A stretch of DNA of 64,000 nucleotides from Kappaphycus alvarezii (taxonomy: Eukaryota; Rhodophyta; Florideophyceae; Gigartinales; Solieriaceae). The stretch's first letter is position 1; the number at the start of each line of letters is the position of its first letter. Made by a program: the position numbers and the translations under genes. Below, piece after piece: positions 15,440 through 23,599 of this stretch. Under the pieces are notes generated by a model. The model had not been told where the DNA came from. It ran no database searches and saw nothing but the letters and a program-made list of their open reading frames with translations. Where the stretch lies: NCBI GenBank assembly GCA_002205965.3, contig NADL03000599.1:2976001-3040000 (forward strand), written 5' to 3'.

Positions 15440-15850
15440 GGACATTCCGACACAGCTATGGGGAAGGAACTAAGCTACCCAAAAGGTCACGTTAAAGCCA
15501 GCCGTGAAGCATACCGTCGTTGACATGATGGCTGCTGCATCATTCTTTTGCATTAAACTCTAAACTTTCCAAAGGTCTCCATGGACCTCACGGTCACGCT
15601 GCTTGCCACGTCACTTGGCTTTGCGAATATGTCCGTGTACCAACATCCGAGAGTGAGGAATGGCACAGTCACAAGCCTAACTCTGCTGGAGGTCGCGACA
15701 AATTATATATTCTGTTCTTCCAGTTTTGCACCACATTTAGAGAGGAAGAAGGGCTCAAGGCCTTCACTGTAGTGCAGGGGGTATCGAGTGCATTCATGAA
15801 GTTGACATAAAAACTTTTGATTCCTCCGTTGCCTCCCCCTGCTTGGATTT
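15440..15850 (-). pseudogene. REL-endonuclease fragment of a non-LTR retrotransposon (3' half, split by gypsy-1)
   Basis: Reading the minus strand downward from the gypsy-1 junction gives IQAGGGNGGIKSFYVNFMNA, then DTPCTTVKAL and NWKNRIYN. This parallels the endonuclease of element B at 61.9-62.3 kb (RPDIQAMGSNGG, then FFDVTFFNLL). The N-terminal half of the same gene lies at 23312-23593 on the other side of gypsy-1. Through the GATTT target duplication the two halves meet in one frame. Where element B has RPD and FFDV, this copy has RQE and SFYV, so the expected catalytic aspartates of the PD-(D/E)XK-type nuclease appear changed. Below about 15.65 kb the frame breaks and the similarity becomes weak, so the lower limit is approximate. 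Confidence 0.6.
15846..15850. repeat. Target-site duplication of gypsy-1, left copy (GATTT)
   Basis: GATTT directly precedes the first base of the 5' LTR and is repeated directly after the 3' LTR at 23312-23316. A 5-bp duplication is typical of Ty3/gypsy integration and fixes both element ends. Confidence 0.8.
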
Positions 15851-16568
15851 TGGATGTGCGCAAATTCGCACACGAAAAAATTTAGATGAGGACCATAATT
15901 GTATACAGTATTGGAACTGGGAAGATATTTTTACAGTTTTTGAATTTGCAAGATATTTTTAATTTGGGTGAGTGTGGCAAATTCATCGGTTGATTTTTTA
16001 TTTTAGGACACGCTGTCATAGTGGATGTCAGTACAGTTCTAGGTTGTGGGTGATACTACGAGTGACTCTGAAAGGTCTATATAATGGCCACATCAATTCC
16101 CACCCCTGGCCGATGGGTGGCTGGCATGGGTATGGCACCTAGATATTTACCTTGAGGAAATATCTTCTAATGGTCTCTCTGGTTCACACGATTCCCGTGA
16201 ATGCGTTTTATGGTATTTAGTATGTTTGATTGAGACTTTAGGATTAGCCGAAAGTCTATATAAGCTGAGTAAAGTGCTTCCTCCTTGAGAGGTCAAGCAA
16301 GTTGGCAGACAACTTCAGGTCAAGCTCCGAGTAGTAGGAAGTTGAGAGTCAACTTCAGACCCAGAAAACTTTTTCCTAAGCTGGTCGCAGAGCATCAGTG
16401 GTAGACCTGCCCCTTTTATACTTGCTTGTAGCCCTCTCAACTCTCTCCCATATACACTCCTTTTTATTTGTTCAACTATACCACGGTAGCACTTTTGTCG
16501 CTCGCAACACCTCCGTCTTGGGGTAGTTGGTTCTAAGTATCTCTTCTCCCGACGATTTACCCCTATCA
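15851..16568 (+). repeat. Gypsy-1 5' LTR
   Basis: The LTR starts TGGATGTGCGC and ends CTATCA, giving the usual TG...CA ends. The first bases contain a small palindrome (TGTGCG / CGCACA around CAAATT). It matches 22593-23311 over its full length with a few substitutions and several 1-nt indels. It contains two TATA-like sites, one at 16075 (TATATAATG) and one at 16257. It should supply promoter and polyadenylation signals for the element. Confidence 0.93.
16257..16264 (+). promoter_or_regulatory. Putative TATA box in gypsy-1 LTR
   Basis: TATATAAG lies in the middle part of the LTR and is conserved in the 3' LTR at 23000-23007. In the diverged LTR at 35.7 kb the equivalent site reads TATGTAAG. 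Position and sequence suit an RNA polymerase II promoter; no transcript evidence is available. Confidence 0.5.
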
Positions 16569-16570
16569 TT

Positions 16571-16588
16571 TGGTACTCTTGTGGAGGG
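16571..16588 (+). other. Putative primer binding site of gypsy-1
   Basis: TGGTACTCTTGTGG begins 2 nt after the 5' LTR. A start with TGG, complementary to a tRNA CCA end, is the normal form of a minus-strand primer site. I could not assign the tRNA species. Confidence 0.55.
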
Positions 16589-16657
16589 GGTTGCACCCGA
16601 GGTATTCGAGTTGAGCAGTCTTAGGGAACCATTCGAGGGGATTTCTTTTCTGTAATC

Positions 16658-17917
16658 ATGGATCTCAACGCTGCTCGTATAACGTTCACAGGGGGCAAGA
16701 ATGAAGACGTTGAGGAGTTTCTCTATACATATGTCAACGTTGTGATGCGTGAGAAGAGCGATGAAGAGAAGGCCGAAAGTATCTTCGCCTATCTTCATGG
16801 TGACGCAAAGCACAAATATAAGGCCAAGTTTATCAACGGGTGGTCTCTTAACGGGAATGGGCGTAACTTCGGTGAGGTATGTGAGTGGCTTGTGAAAGAA
16901 TATGCTAAGCAGGTAGAACCAGATGAGATGATTCGTACCGCCATAGAGGCCCGGCTCAACTTCGACGATTTGTTAAGCTCATTGGTATACTTGTGTGATC
17001 TCTATGAAAAGGCTGGGTTCAACGCCCAAGCCAAGTACGGAATGCTGCGTAAGGCGGCGATGGGGGATAAGCGGCTCTCCGATTTCCTCCTCATCAAGGG
17101 CCCTCACACTTTTAATGAACTGAAGGGTACCATAGTAGAATTTGTCAAAAATTCGGAGACGTTTCAGTCACTAAGTGAAATACCGAGGGAAACCCGTACA
17201 TCTATGCCGATCGTGCATCCTGAAAAGAATTATCAAAGGCCAGCTACTAGCGCAGCAGCATTGGAATCAGTCAGGAGCGATGTCAAAAACTTGGAAGAAA
17301 GGTTGGAAACCCGATTCGATAATCGACTTGACATGATAACCTCGCAGTTGGAAAGCCTTACTCTTACCATTAAGAAGAACCAGTCTGGGGCCCCCAAGGC
17401 CGCAGAAGTCTGTTCCTACTGTCACAAGCCTGGACACTTTGCAAATAGGTGTCCTGATAATCCACATAGAAACACTCGTTGTGGAAAGTGCGGTCGTTAC
17501 GGGCATCATGAAAGTAACTGCTGGTCTAAAGACAACAGAAGAGCAAATTTATCGGACGCGAGGAGTGAGTCAGGACCAGAGATGAAAATCTTACAAAACA
17601 GGAAGGATCAAAGGTTGGCGGATGCCGGTAATGTATCCATCGCTGAAGAAATCAGTCAAGTTAATGTGACAAAAAGGGATGGGGAAGGGAACGTTTTGTC
17701 GAAAAAACCTAGGCTAGATTATGGAATGCTGGAGCATATCCCAGCACCTGTACCTCCTCGAACCAAGAGGCTTGATCAAGTTGTTCCAGGGGTGGGAAAC
17801 ACTTCGGCCAAGAAGACGAGAAAGAGTAAGAAATTTAAGAGTATCCCGAAGGACGTACTAGAATATGTGAAGAAGTACAATTTGGTGGCTGAGCTTGCAT
17901 CGCCCCAACTGGGATAA
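16658..17917 (+). CDS. gag: Gypsy-1 Gag (nucleocapsid) protein
   Basis: This 419-residue frame starts at the first ATG after the LTR and primer site. Gag forms the virus-like particle and packages element RNA in the cytoplasm. Residues 1 to about 180 are a charged, helical capsid-like region beginning MDLNAARITF. A coiled-coil-like stretch around residues 205-245 (LEERLETRFDNRLDMITSQL) follows. Two zinc knuckles of the form CX2CX4HX4C are complete: CSYCHKPGHFANRC from residue 252 and CGKCGRYGHHESNC from residue 275. The tail is Lys/Arg-rich. The frame is intact to a TAA stop. Pol follows in another frame, which opens at 17893 and overlaps gag by about 25 nt, so a frameshift would be needed to make Gag-Pol. 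The two knuckles make the assignment firm. Confidence 0.92.
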   Translation: MDLNAARITFTGGKNEDVEEFLYTYVNVVMREKSDEEKAESIFAYLHGDAKHKYKAKFINGWSLNGNGRNFGEVCEWLVKEYAKQVEPDEMIRTAIEARLNFDDLLSSLVYLCDLYEKAGFNAQAKYGMLRKAAMGDKRLSDFLLIKGPHTFNELKGTIVEFVKNSETFQSLSEIPRETRTSMPIVHPEKNYQRPATSAAALESVRSDVKNLEERLETRFDNRLDMITSQLESLTLTIKKNQSGAPKAAEVCSYCHKPGHFANRCPDNPHRNTRCGKCGRYGHHESNCWSKDNRRANLSDARSESGPEMKILQNRKDQRLADAGNVSIAEEISQVNVTKRDGEGNVLSKKPRLDYGMLEHIPAPVPPRTKRLDQVVPGVGNTSAKKTRKSKKFKSIPKDVLEYVKKYNLVAELASPQLG

Positions 17918-18600
17918 CGTTTGGTCAACTTTTGAGGGGCGACGCAGAGGATGCGAGAAAAGAACTCAAAAAAATTATCAGGTCTAATAAGTCCGCTAAG
18001 GGTAAGAAACTGTTTCTTCAATCGGCCTCGACAGCACCAAGACGTCTTAAACTAGTACCAGTCAAAGTATTGGGAATGCAAACCCAAGCTCTTTTCGATT
18101 CGGGCGCTGTTCCAAACCTTATCAGAAACTTTGGTGACAGATTTAGGTCTCGAAATTATTCCAACTACTCGAAGAATAACTGTGGCGGATGGAACCGTCT
18201 CAAAATGCATGGGCACTGTTACAAGGTTTCCGTGTTCTTTGGGGACTCTAAAGTTGATTAGACTTTCTCGTCATGCCTGATCCCTTTCGATGCAATCATT
18301 GGCTGTCCTACCATGGAAAGACTAGGGACCTGCATTGACTTGGGCAACCAAATCGTTTCAGTTAATGTTGACGGCAGAACGTGAAGATGCCCCTGGATTT
18401 CGACAAAAGCACACATCCGGAAGATCTAAAGAACGGACAGTGAAGATTTCACTTCTAGCTATGACAGCGAAGATTCCGAACCAACTAACACTTTCGGAAG
18501 TGGAAAGGGTACGCTCGGGGGATGAACATGACATGGGACGATTATGATTCTGGGTTTGAAACAGATGAAGAATGGAATTCTAGGGTAGGTTGACACCTGA
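17893..18600 (+). pseudogene. Gypsy-1 aspartic protease and linker, frameshifted
   Basis: The pol frame opens after a TGA at 17890-17892 and reads ITFGQLLRGDAEDARKEL, then LKLVPVKVLGMQTQALFDSGA. The DSG catalytic triad of a retropepsin-like protease is at 18097-18105, with hydrophobic residues before it as in the family. Just after it the frame breaks. The downstream part continues in another frame as IIPTTRRITVADGTVSKCMG, then near 18.28-18.35 kb as FDAIIGCPTMERLGTCIDLG, the usual distal strand with the conserved IIG(C)P. Further shifts occur before RT. The catalytic site is therefore intact but the protease is not continuous in one frame. The breaks could be real mutations or assembly indels; the near-identical LTRs make the second possibility worth testing. 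Confidence 0.8.
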
Positions 18601-18602
18601 AT

Positions 18603-21600
18603 GTGTTTCTTTTTGCGATAATATCGAATCAAAGGACGGAATTCGGCATGAAAGAAGATTACAATTGCAAGGAAAACAGGAATATATCGAATTCCATATC
18701 TGAAGATGTGAGCACGCCGGAAGAGGTCCTTCAAAATTTGGAGGTGAGATCAAGAAAAAAGCGCCAAATGGAGAAATTCAAGAAAAAGTACAGCACCTTC
18801 CAGCCCCGCCTCAATGAAATATCCGACATGTTAACATCTTCCGAAGTAATTGCATGGAGTGTATCAGATTTAAGACAAGCAAGTGTACCGGTCACTCACT
18901 CATTTGAACTTACCGATACTCAACCAATTTACCACAGGCCTAGACGTCAACCGCCAAAATATGACCAATTTATCTCAGAGAATGTTACAAGTATGCTGGA
19001 AAATGATATCATTCGGCCAGTTTCATCCCCATGGTCATTTCCAGTTGTGGTCGCACCAAAGAAGGATGGAAAGCTGCGTTTTTGCGTCGATTACCGACAA
19101 CTGAACCAGAGAATGATACCCGATCGATTTCCGATTCCGAATATGGAGGAAATCCTCGAGGACTTGAAGGACGGGAGATACTTCACCTCAATTGATCTTT
19201 ACACTGGTTATTGGCAGATTCCATTGGATGAAAAATGCAAGGAAAAAACAACTTTTACCAGCAAAGCCGGTACATTCAGGTTCGAAGTGATGCCTTTTGG
19301 TCTCATGAATGCCCCAGCTACATTCCAAAGAATGATGAACGAGGTTTTGAAAGGACTTCCATTTGCAAGAGTTTATATCGATGATGTAGTGATATTCTCA
19401 AAAACCTTGGATCAGCACATATCGCATGTCAAGACTGTGGTGGAGAAAATAGCTGCGTACAGCCTGAAAATTAAGTTAAGCAAATGCTTCTTTGCGAAAA
19501 CGTCTATCCAATTACTCGGTCATATCGTCGATCAAGAGGGAATTAAAGTGGATCCAGAGAAAACGAAAAAAATCAAGTTGGCACCAAGGCCCGCTTCAAA
19601 GACGGAGGTTCGAAGCTTCTTAGGACTGGCCTCATATTACAGGAGATTTATCAAAGATTTCGCCAAGACTGCAGCACCGTTACATGCCAGCACAACAAAG
19701 AACGGAAAATTTTTATGGAACAAGGAAATGCAAACCGCATTTGAAGAGCTTAAAGATAAGCTATGTGTCCCCCCAGTGCTCATGTATCCAGATTTCAAGA
19801 GACCATTTGTTGTGGAGACAGATGCCTCAGAACGGTCTTTGGGTGCCGTTTTGTCCCAAAAAGATGAAAACGGAAGACTACACCCGGTTCAATTCGCAAG
19901 TCGCACTCTGAATGATGCGGAAAGGAGATACTCAGTCTGCGAAAAAGAAGCGCTCGCTGTTGTCTTCGCACTGAAAAAGTTTCGCGTATACCTTTTATCA
20001 CTCGAGAAATTTGTCTTGATAACTGATCACCAGGCACTTAAGACAGCATTCCAAAAGAAAGATGTACATCACCGCTTGGCCCGATGGCTCGACATTTTCG
20101 CAGAATATCGGTTTGAAATTGTGTATAGGCCCGGACGCAATAATCAGCCTGCCGACTACCTATCCCGCTTGAGGGATCCACTGATTCCAAATGAAAAAGC
20201 TTCCGAGAACATCGTCGGAGTTGCCGAGGTGCAAGTGCCGAACAATAACGAGTACGAAGCTAATATTGACGGACTAATTAAATTCCTGGATGGACTAGAA
20301 ATGAGAAAGGTTGATATTGAACACAGAAATTGGGTACGTAGGAATCAAAAGGCTTTTACACTATGGAATGGGAAACTCTTCCGACACACGAAAGCCGGTC
20401 CTCGACTAGTGGCCCCTTTGAAAGAAAGAATGAAGATCTTGAGGACTTTTCATGATGAGTTAGGGCATTGGGATCTCGAAACAACCAAGAAATTCGTTAC
20501 TGAGAGATTCTGGTGGCCCAGTATCCATAAGGACGTCTATAACTTCGTGAAAAGCTGCGACAACTGTCAAAAATTCACGCCAATACGAAAGTATAAGACA
20601 ACTCTAGGCTTTCCAGTTTCCGGTCTCTTTGAAACCTTTTCAATTGACTTTGCCGGCCCATTCAAGGAAACCTCTTCCGGAAACAAATATCTCCTTATAG
20701 GGGTGGAACATCTTACTGGATGGCCAATAGCAGTTGCAGTTGAGGAGGCCAATGCTGAAGTGGTCCTGAGATTCATCGAAAAAGAAATAATTGAACCGTT
20801 TGGTCTTCCAAAAAGGATCATCTCGGATAACGCACTTTGTTTTACTGCAACTTCACTGCTTCGTTTCTTGGAAGAAAAAGGTATTCAGCTAAAGACAGTT
20901 CTCGCATATGCTCCTATGTCAAACGGGAAAGCGGAGAGGATGGTTGGAACCATCAAACGATCAATATCGAAAACTATGTCCGAGAATGAAATCCAGTGGG
21001 AAGATGCCTTACCAAAAGTGTTATACGGCTATCGGCGAAGAAGAGGAAGAAGTGGACGGTCACCGTTTGAGCTAATGTACGGAAGAGCTCCTAGAATGTT
21101 ACAGAGAGATATGGAAACAAATGTTATCGATGAAGAGAGTAGAGAGGTCGAACTATTGGCCACCGAAAGCTGGAGATCACACCGCGCGCTAACACAGACA
21201 AGAAATAAGGATGAAGAGCCTCCAGTCCAAACTTTCTCAGTCGGCTCTAAAGTACTTGTAGCACACGGAAAAGCAATGCAACAGGCTGTGAAGTGGCCGG
21301 CTTTCCAAACAAAGTACTCGAACCCTTGCATCGTCACGGAGGAAAGACACCCGCATTATAAGCTCTGTTCAAGCTCAGGGAAGAGATCAAGGAGGGCAAT
21401 CCATGCACGTCGTCTGGTCCCTTACCATCAGAGGCCTGAAGAATTCCTTCTCACACAGGACTATGCGCAACCACGAGGCATACTCATCTTTAACTATAGA
21501 ATGATTCCTATGGGAGGAAAAAGGGCCTGGGAATGGATCATCTCGATTACGCGTGACTACTACGAACTCCACGTAATCATCCATTTCTACATTAATATAT

Positions 21601-22379
21601 GCCTATGTTTTCGTACGTTGAACGGACCATTGCTACCTCAAGAAGATTTCCGACTATTGATCAGAGTTCTATTCTCATTCCAAAACGGAAGGTTCACGGA
21701 AGCAGGTCCAGAGTTTGTGGAAGTCATATATCATTACTCTATAGGGAGGTATGGAATGGTAGCTATCGGAGACTTGTCGCAAACATATCTGAACATTATC
21801 CGTCCAGTTTACGTATTTCTCAAGAACAACCAAGATGTGCGACTGAGAGGTTACAGCTTGCCCCCTGATATGGAATATCGACTGGTCCCATATCCTCTAT
21901 GGGAACCTTACGTTGCTCCGCTCAGAAATACAACCTCAGCCGAAGACCAGGATCCTCCCGAGGCCGTGATGATGATACGAGCTGGACCATCAAGTGATCG
22001 GGGCGGATCATCGAAGAGGGCAAGGCGTCGGGAGCAGCGAGGAAGATCGCCAAGAAGATCGCCTCAAACACCGCCTAGTCTCCCAGGGGGAAACTATGCA
22101 TCCTTAATTATTGGACGGCTACCAATTAGACGTTGGCTTCGCGAAATGACAGAGGACCCACGAGAAGCAGAAGTAATTTCCTTTTTTGCATTAGTATTTG
22201 CATGTGCTTCCAGACCATTCACGGGGCGCACCTTACTCGTGAGGACTCAGTCCTTATGTTGCGAGTTTTTTTCTCCTTCAGATACCCGTTTCTGGACCCG
22301 TTGCCAGAAAAGTTTGCATACTACGTTTATACCTCACATTTGGAAGGTTTGGAGAAGTGAAACGGGAGGAGCTCATTAG
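18603..22379 (+). CDS. pol: Gypsy-1 Pol: reverse transcriptase, RNase H, integrase and C-terminal extension
   Basis: The 1,258-codon frame starts after a stop, with a GTG first codon; the first ATG is at 18648. It is probably the distal part of a polyprotein. Reverse transcriptase spans roughly residues 95-330, with FTSIDLYTGYWQ, MPFGLMNAPATFQ and the catalytic YIDD at 258-261. RNase H follows, with VVETDASERSLGA (Asp 407), KEALAVVFAL and TDHQALK. The integrase HHCC finger begins at His 617 (HDELGHW...CDNCQ). The catalytic core shows FSIDFAGP (Asp 682), IISDNALCF (Asp 742) and NGKAERM (Glu 778), giving D,D-35-E. The integrase C-terminal region ends near HARRLVPYHQRP. All expected catalytic residues are present. 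Another 300 residues follow and do not belong to any gypsy domain I know; they are described separately. The stop at 22379 results from a frameshift: the ancestral stop is probably at 22557-22559, just before the polypurine tract. Confidence 0.93.
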   Translation: MFLFAIISNQRTEFGMKEDYNCKENRNISNSISEDVSTPEEVLQNLEVRSRKKRQMEKFKKKYSTFQPRLNEISDMLTSSEVIAWSVSDLRQASVPVTHSFELTDTQPIYHRPRRQPPKYDQFISENVTSMLENDIIRPVSSPWSFPVVVAPKKDGKLRFCVDYRQLNQRMIPDRFPIPNMEEILEDLKDGRYFTSIDLYTGYWQIPLDEKCKEKTTFTSKAGTFRFEVMPFGLMNAPATFQRMMNEVLKGLPFARVYIDDVVIFSKTLDQHISHVKTVVEKIAAYSLKIKLSKCFFAKTSIQLLGHIVDQEGIKVDPEKTKKIKLAPRPASKTEVRSFLGLASYYRRFIKDFAKTAAPLHASTTKNGKFLWNKEMQTAFEELKDKLCVPPVLMYPDFKRPFVVETDASERSLGAVLSQKDENGRLHPVQFASRTLNDAERRYSVCEKEALAVVFALKKFRVYLLSLEKFVLITDHQALKTAFQKKDVHHRLARWLDIFAEYRFEIVYRPGRNNQPADYLSRLRDPLIPNEKASENIVGVAEVQVPNNNEYEANIDGLIKFLDGLEMRKVDIEHRNWVRRNQKAFTLWNGKLFRHTKAGPRLVAPLKERMKILRTFHDELGHWDLETTKKFVTERFWWPSIHKDVYNFVKSCDNCQKFTPIRKYKTTLGFPVSGLFETFSIDFAGPFKETSSGNKYLLIGVEHLTGWPIAVAVEEANAEVVLRFIEKEIIEPFGLPKRIISDNALCFTATSLLRFLEEKGIQLKTVLAYAPMSNGKAERMVGTIKRSISKTMSENEIQWEDALPKVLYGYRRRRGRSGRSPFELMYGRAPRMLQRDMETNVIDEESREVELLATESWRSHRALTQTRNKDEEPPVQTFSVGSKVLVAHGKAMQQAVKWPAFQTKYSNPCIVTEERHPHYKLCSSSGKRSRRAIHARRLVPYHQRPEEFLLTQDYAQPRGILIFNYRMIPMGGKRAWEWIISITRDYYELHVIIHFYINICLCFRTLNGPLLPQEDFRLLIRVLFSFQNGRFTEAGPEFVEVIYHYSIGRYGMVAIGDLSQTYLNIIRPVYVFLKNNQDVRLRGYSLPPDMEYRLVPYPLWEPYVAPLRNTTSAEDQDPPEAVMMIRAGPSSDRGGSSKRARRREQRGRSPRRSPQTPPSLPGGNYASLIIGRLPIRRWLREMTEDPREAEVISFFALVFACASRPFTGRTLLVRTQSLCCEFFSPSDTRFWTRCQKSLHTTFIPHIWKVWRSETGGAH

Positions 22380-22559
22380 AGAACACTATGAAACCATACG
22401 CCGAATCTACGAAACTCTTGACCAAGGAGATGAGCCGGTCATCGCACGGTAACACTCTCTCATCATATTGGAAATGAGCTACTACCATATCCTTATAGTG
22501 AACCCTATACTCTCCCTGATGAATGGATAGAACTCCCACAAGAACAACAAGAGCAGTGA
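21528..22559 (+). other. Duplicated unrecognised module at the pol C terminus
   Basis: After the integrase, pol continues through two diverged copies of one unit. Copy 1 is 21528-21920 (pol residues 976-1106). Copy 2 is 22134-22517, of almost equal length. Both begin with Trp and share a core: copy 1 has INICLCFRTLNGPLL, then EDFRLLIRVLFSF; copy 2 has ISICMCFQTIHGAHL, then EDSVLMLRVFFSF. Both end with a similar tail, VPYPLWEPYVAP and LPYPYSEPYTLP. A basic Arg/Ser-rich linker (about 21.97-22.08 kb, SKRARRREQRGRSPRRS) separates them. Copy 2 leaves the main frame at a T-run near 22.18 kb, changes frame again near 22.35 kb, contains a stop near 22.45 kb, and ends at a TGA at 22557. I do not recognise the fold. 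The basic linker suggests nucleic-acid or nuclear targeting, which is inference only. Confidence 0.75.
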
Positions 22560-22578
22560 CGAGCCGGGACGTTCGTCT

Positions 22579-22592
22579 TGAGCGGGAGGGCG
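22579..22592 (+). other. Putative polypurine tract of gypsy-1
   Basis: The purine-rich stretch TGAGCGGGAGGGCG lies directly upstream of the 3' LTR and downstream of the probable ancestral pol stop. This is where plus-strand DNA synthesis is primed in LTR elements. Confidence 0.65.
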
Positions 22593-23311
22593 TGATGTGC
22601 GCAAATTCGCACACGAAAAAATTTAGATGAGGACCATAATTGTATACAGTATTGGAACTGGGAAGATATTTTTACAGTTTTTGAATTTGCAAGATATTTT
22701 TAATTTGGGTGAGTGTGGCAAATTCAATCGGTTTGATTTTTTATTTTAGGACACGCTGTCATAGTGGATGTCAGTACAGTTCTAGGTTGTGGGTGATACT
22801 ACGAGTGACTCTGAAAGGTCTATATAATGGCCACATCAATTCCCACCCTGGCCGATGGGTGGCTGGCATGGGTATGGCACCTAGATATTTACCTTGAGGA
22901 AATATCTTCTAATGGTCTCTCTGGTTCACACGATTCCCGTGAATGCGTTTTATGGTATTTAGTATGTTTGATTGAGACTTTAGGATTAGCCGAAAAGTCT
23001 ATATAAGCTGAGTAAAGTGCTTCCTCCTTGAGAGGTCAAGCAAGTTGGCAGACAACTTCAGGTCAAGCTCCGAGTAGTAGGAAGTTGAGAGTCAACTTCA
23101 AACCCAAGAAAACTTTTTCCTAAGCAAGTCGCAGAGAATCAGTGGTAGACGCTGCCCCTTTTATACTTGCTTGTAGCCCTCTCAACTCTCTCCCATATAC
23201 ACTGCTTTTATTTGTTCAACTATACCACGGTAGCACTTTTGTCGCTCGCAACACCTCCGTCTTGGGTAGTTGGTTCTAAGTATCTCTTCTCCCGACGATT
23301 TACCCCTATCA
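22593..23311 (+). repeat. Gypsy-1 3' LTR
   Basis: This copy starts TGATGTGCGC and ends CTATCA, matching 15851-16568 over its whole length. Differences include a handful of substitutions and several single-base indels in short homopolymer runs. GATTT follows directly at 23312-23316. Confidence 0.93.
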
Positions 23312-23593
23312 GATTTCCTGCCTTGTGTGGTGGATGTTGTGGCGCGGCTCTACTGCAGGATAAAAAGAAGCTTTTGCGAGTTCCCTTGCATGAAGAATGA
23401 CTTGGCGATAATCCAAGTTGATATTGTGAGCTCCGTGAAAGCAGAGCAAGAGGTGGTGGAGGTTCATTTCGAGTGTTTCCGGGCAATTACTTCTCGGCCA
23501 TAGCGTGCAGGGGTGGAAAAGCGGGACCTGGCAGTAGTATTGAGGCCACGCCGAGAATCGTCGAGGCTCAATGTGTGTCTGGATTCGGGACAT
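23312..23593 (-). pseudogene. REL-endonuclease fragment of a non-LTR retrotransposon (5' half, split by gypsy-1)
   Basis: The minus-strand frame from 23593 down to the LTR reads RSNCPETLEMNLHHLLLCFH, then AREL and EPRHNIHHTRQEI. Element B has the parallel stretch KCPEVLDCYGDHLMHCLHGG, so these are the Cys/His knuckle and first nuclease helix of the same endonuclease family. The reading frame ends at the GATTT duplication and continues at 15845 on the far side of gypsy-1. Here the usual GDH is NLH. Nothing further upstream (above 23.6 kb) could be aligned to the reverse transcriptase expected before it. Confidence 0.6.
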
Positions 23594-23599
23594 TGGGGA

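Larger units (their letters stand above)
15851..23311 (+). mobile_element. Gypsy-1: nearly complete Ty3/gypsy LTR retrotransposon
   Basis: The element is 7,461 bp long, bounded by two near-identical LTRs and a GATTT target-site duplication. Internal order is primer binding site, gag, protease, RT, RNase H, integrase, a C-terminal extension and a polypurine tract. Integrase after RT places it in Ty3/gypsy. LTR similarity implies recent insertion, yet gag and pol lie in different frames, the protease is broken and the extension is shifted twice. It sits inside a minus-strand REL-endonuclease gene of a non-LTR element. A diverged relative of its LTR occurs at 35.29-35.99 kb, and gypsy-4 at 58.9-60.9 kb carries a related pol, so this lineage has been active repeatedly in this genome. 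Confidence 0.92.

Noticed and set aside
16472..16813. 113-codon minus-strand frame over the 5' LTR and gag start
   Set aside because: It is antisense to the LTR and gag and has no motif.
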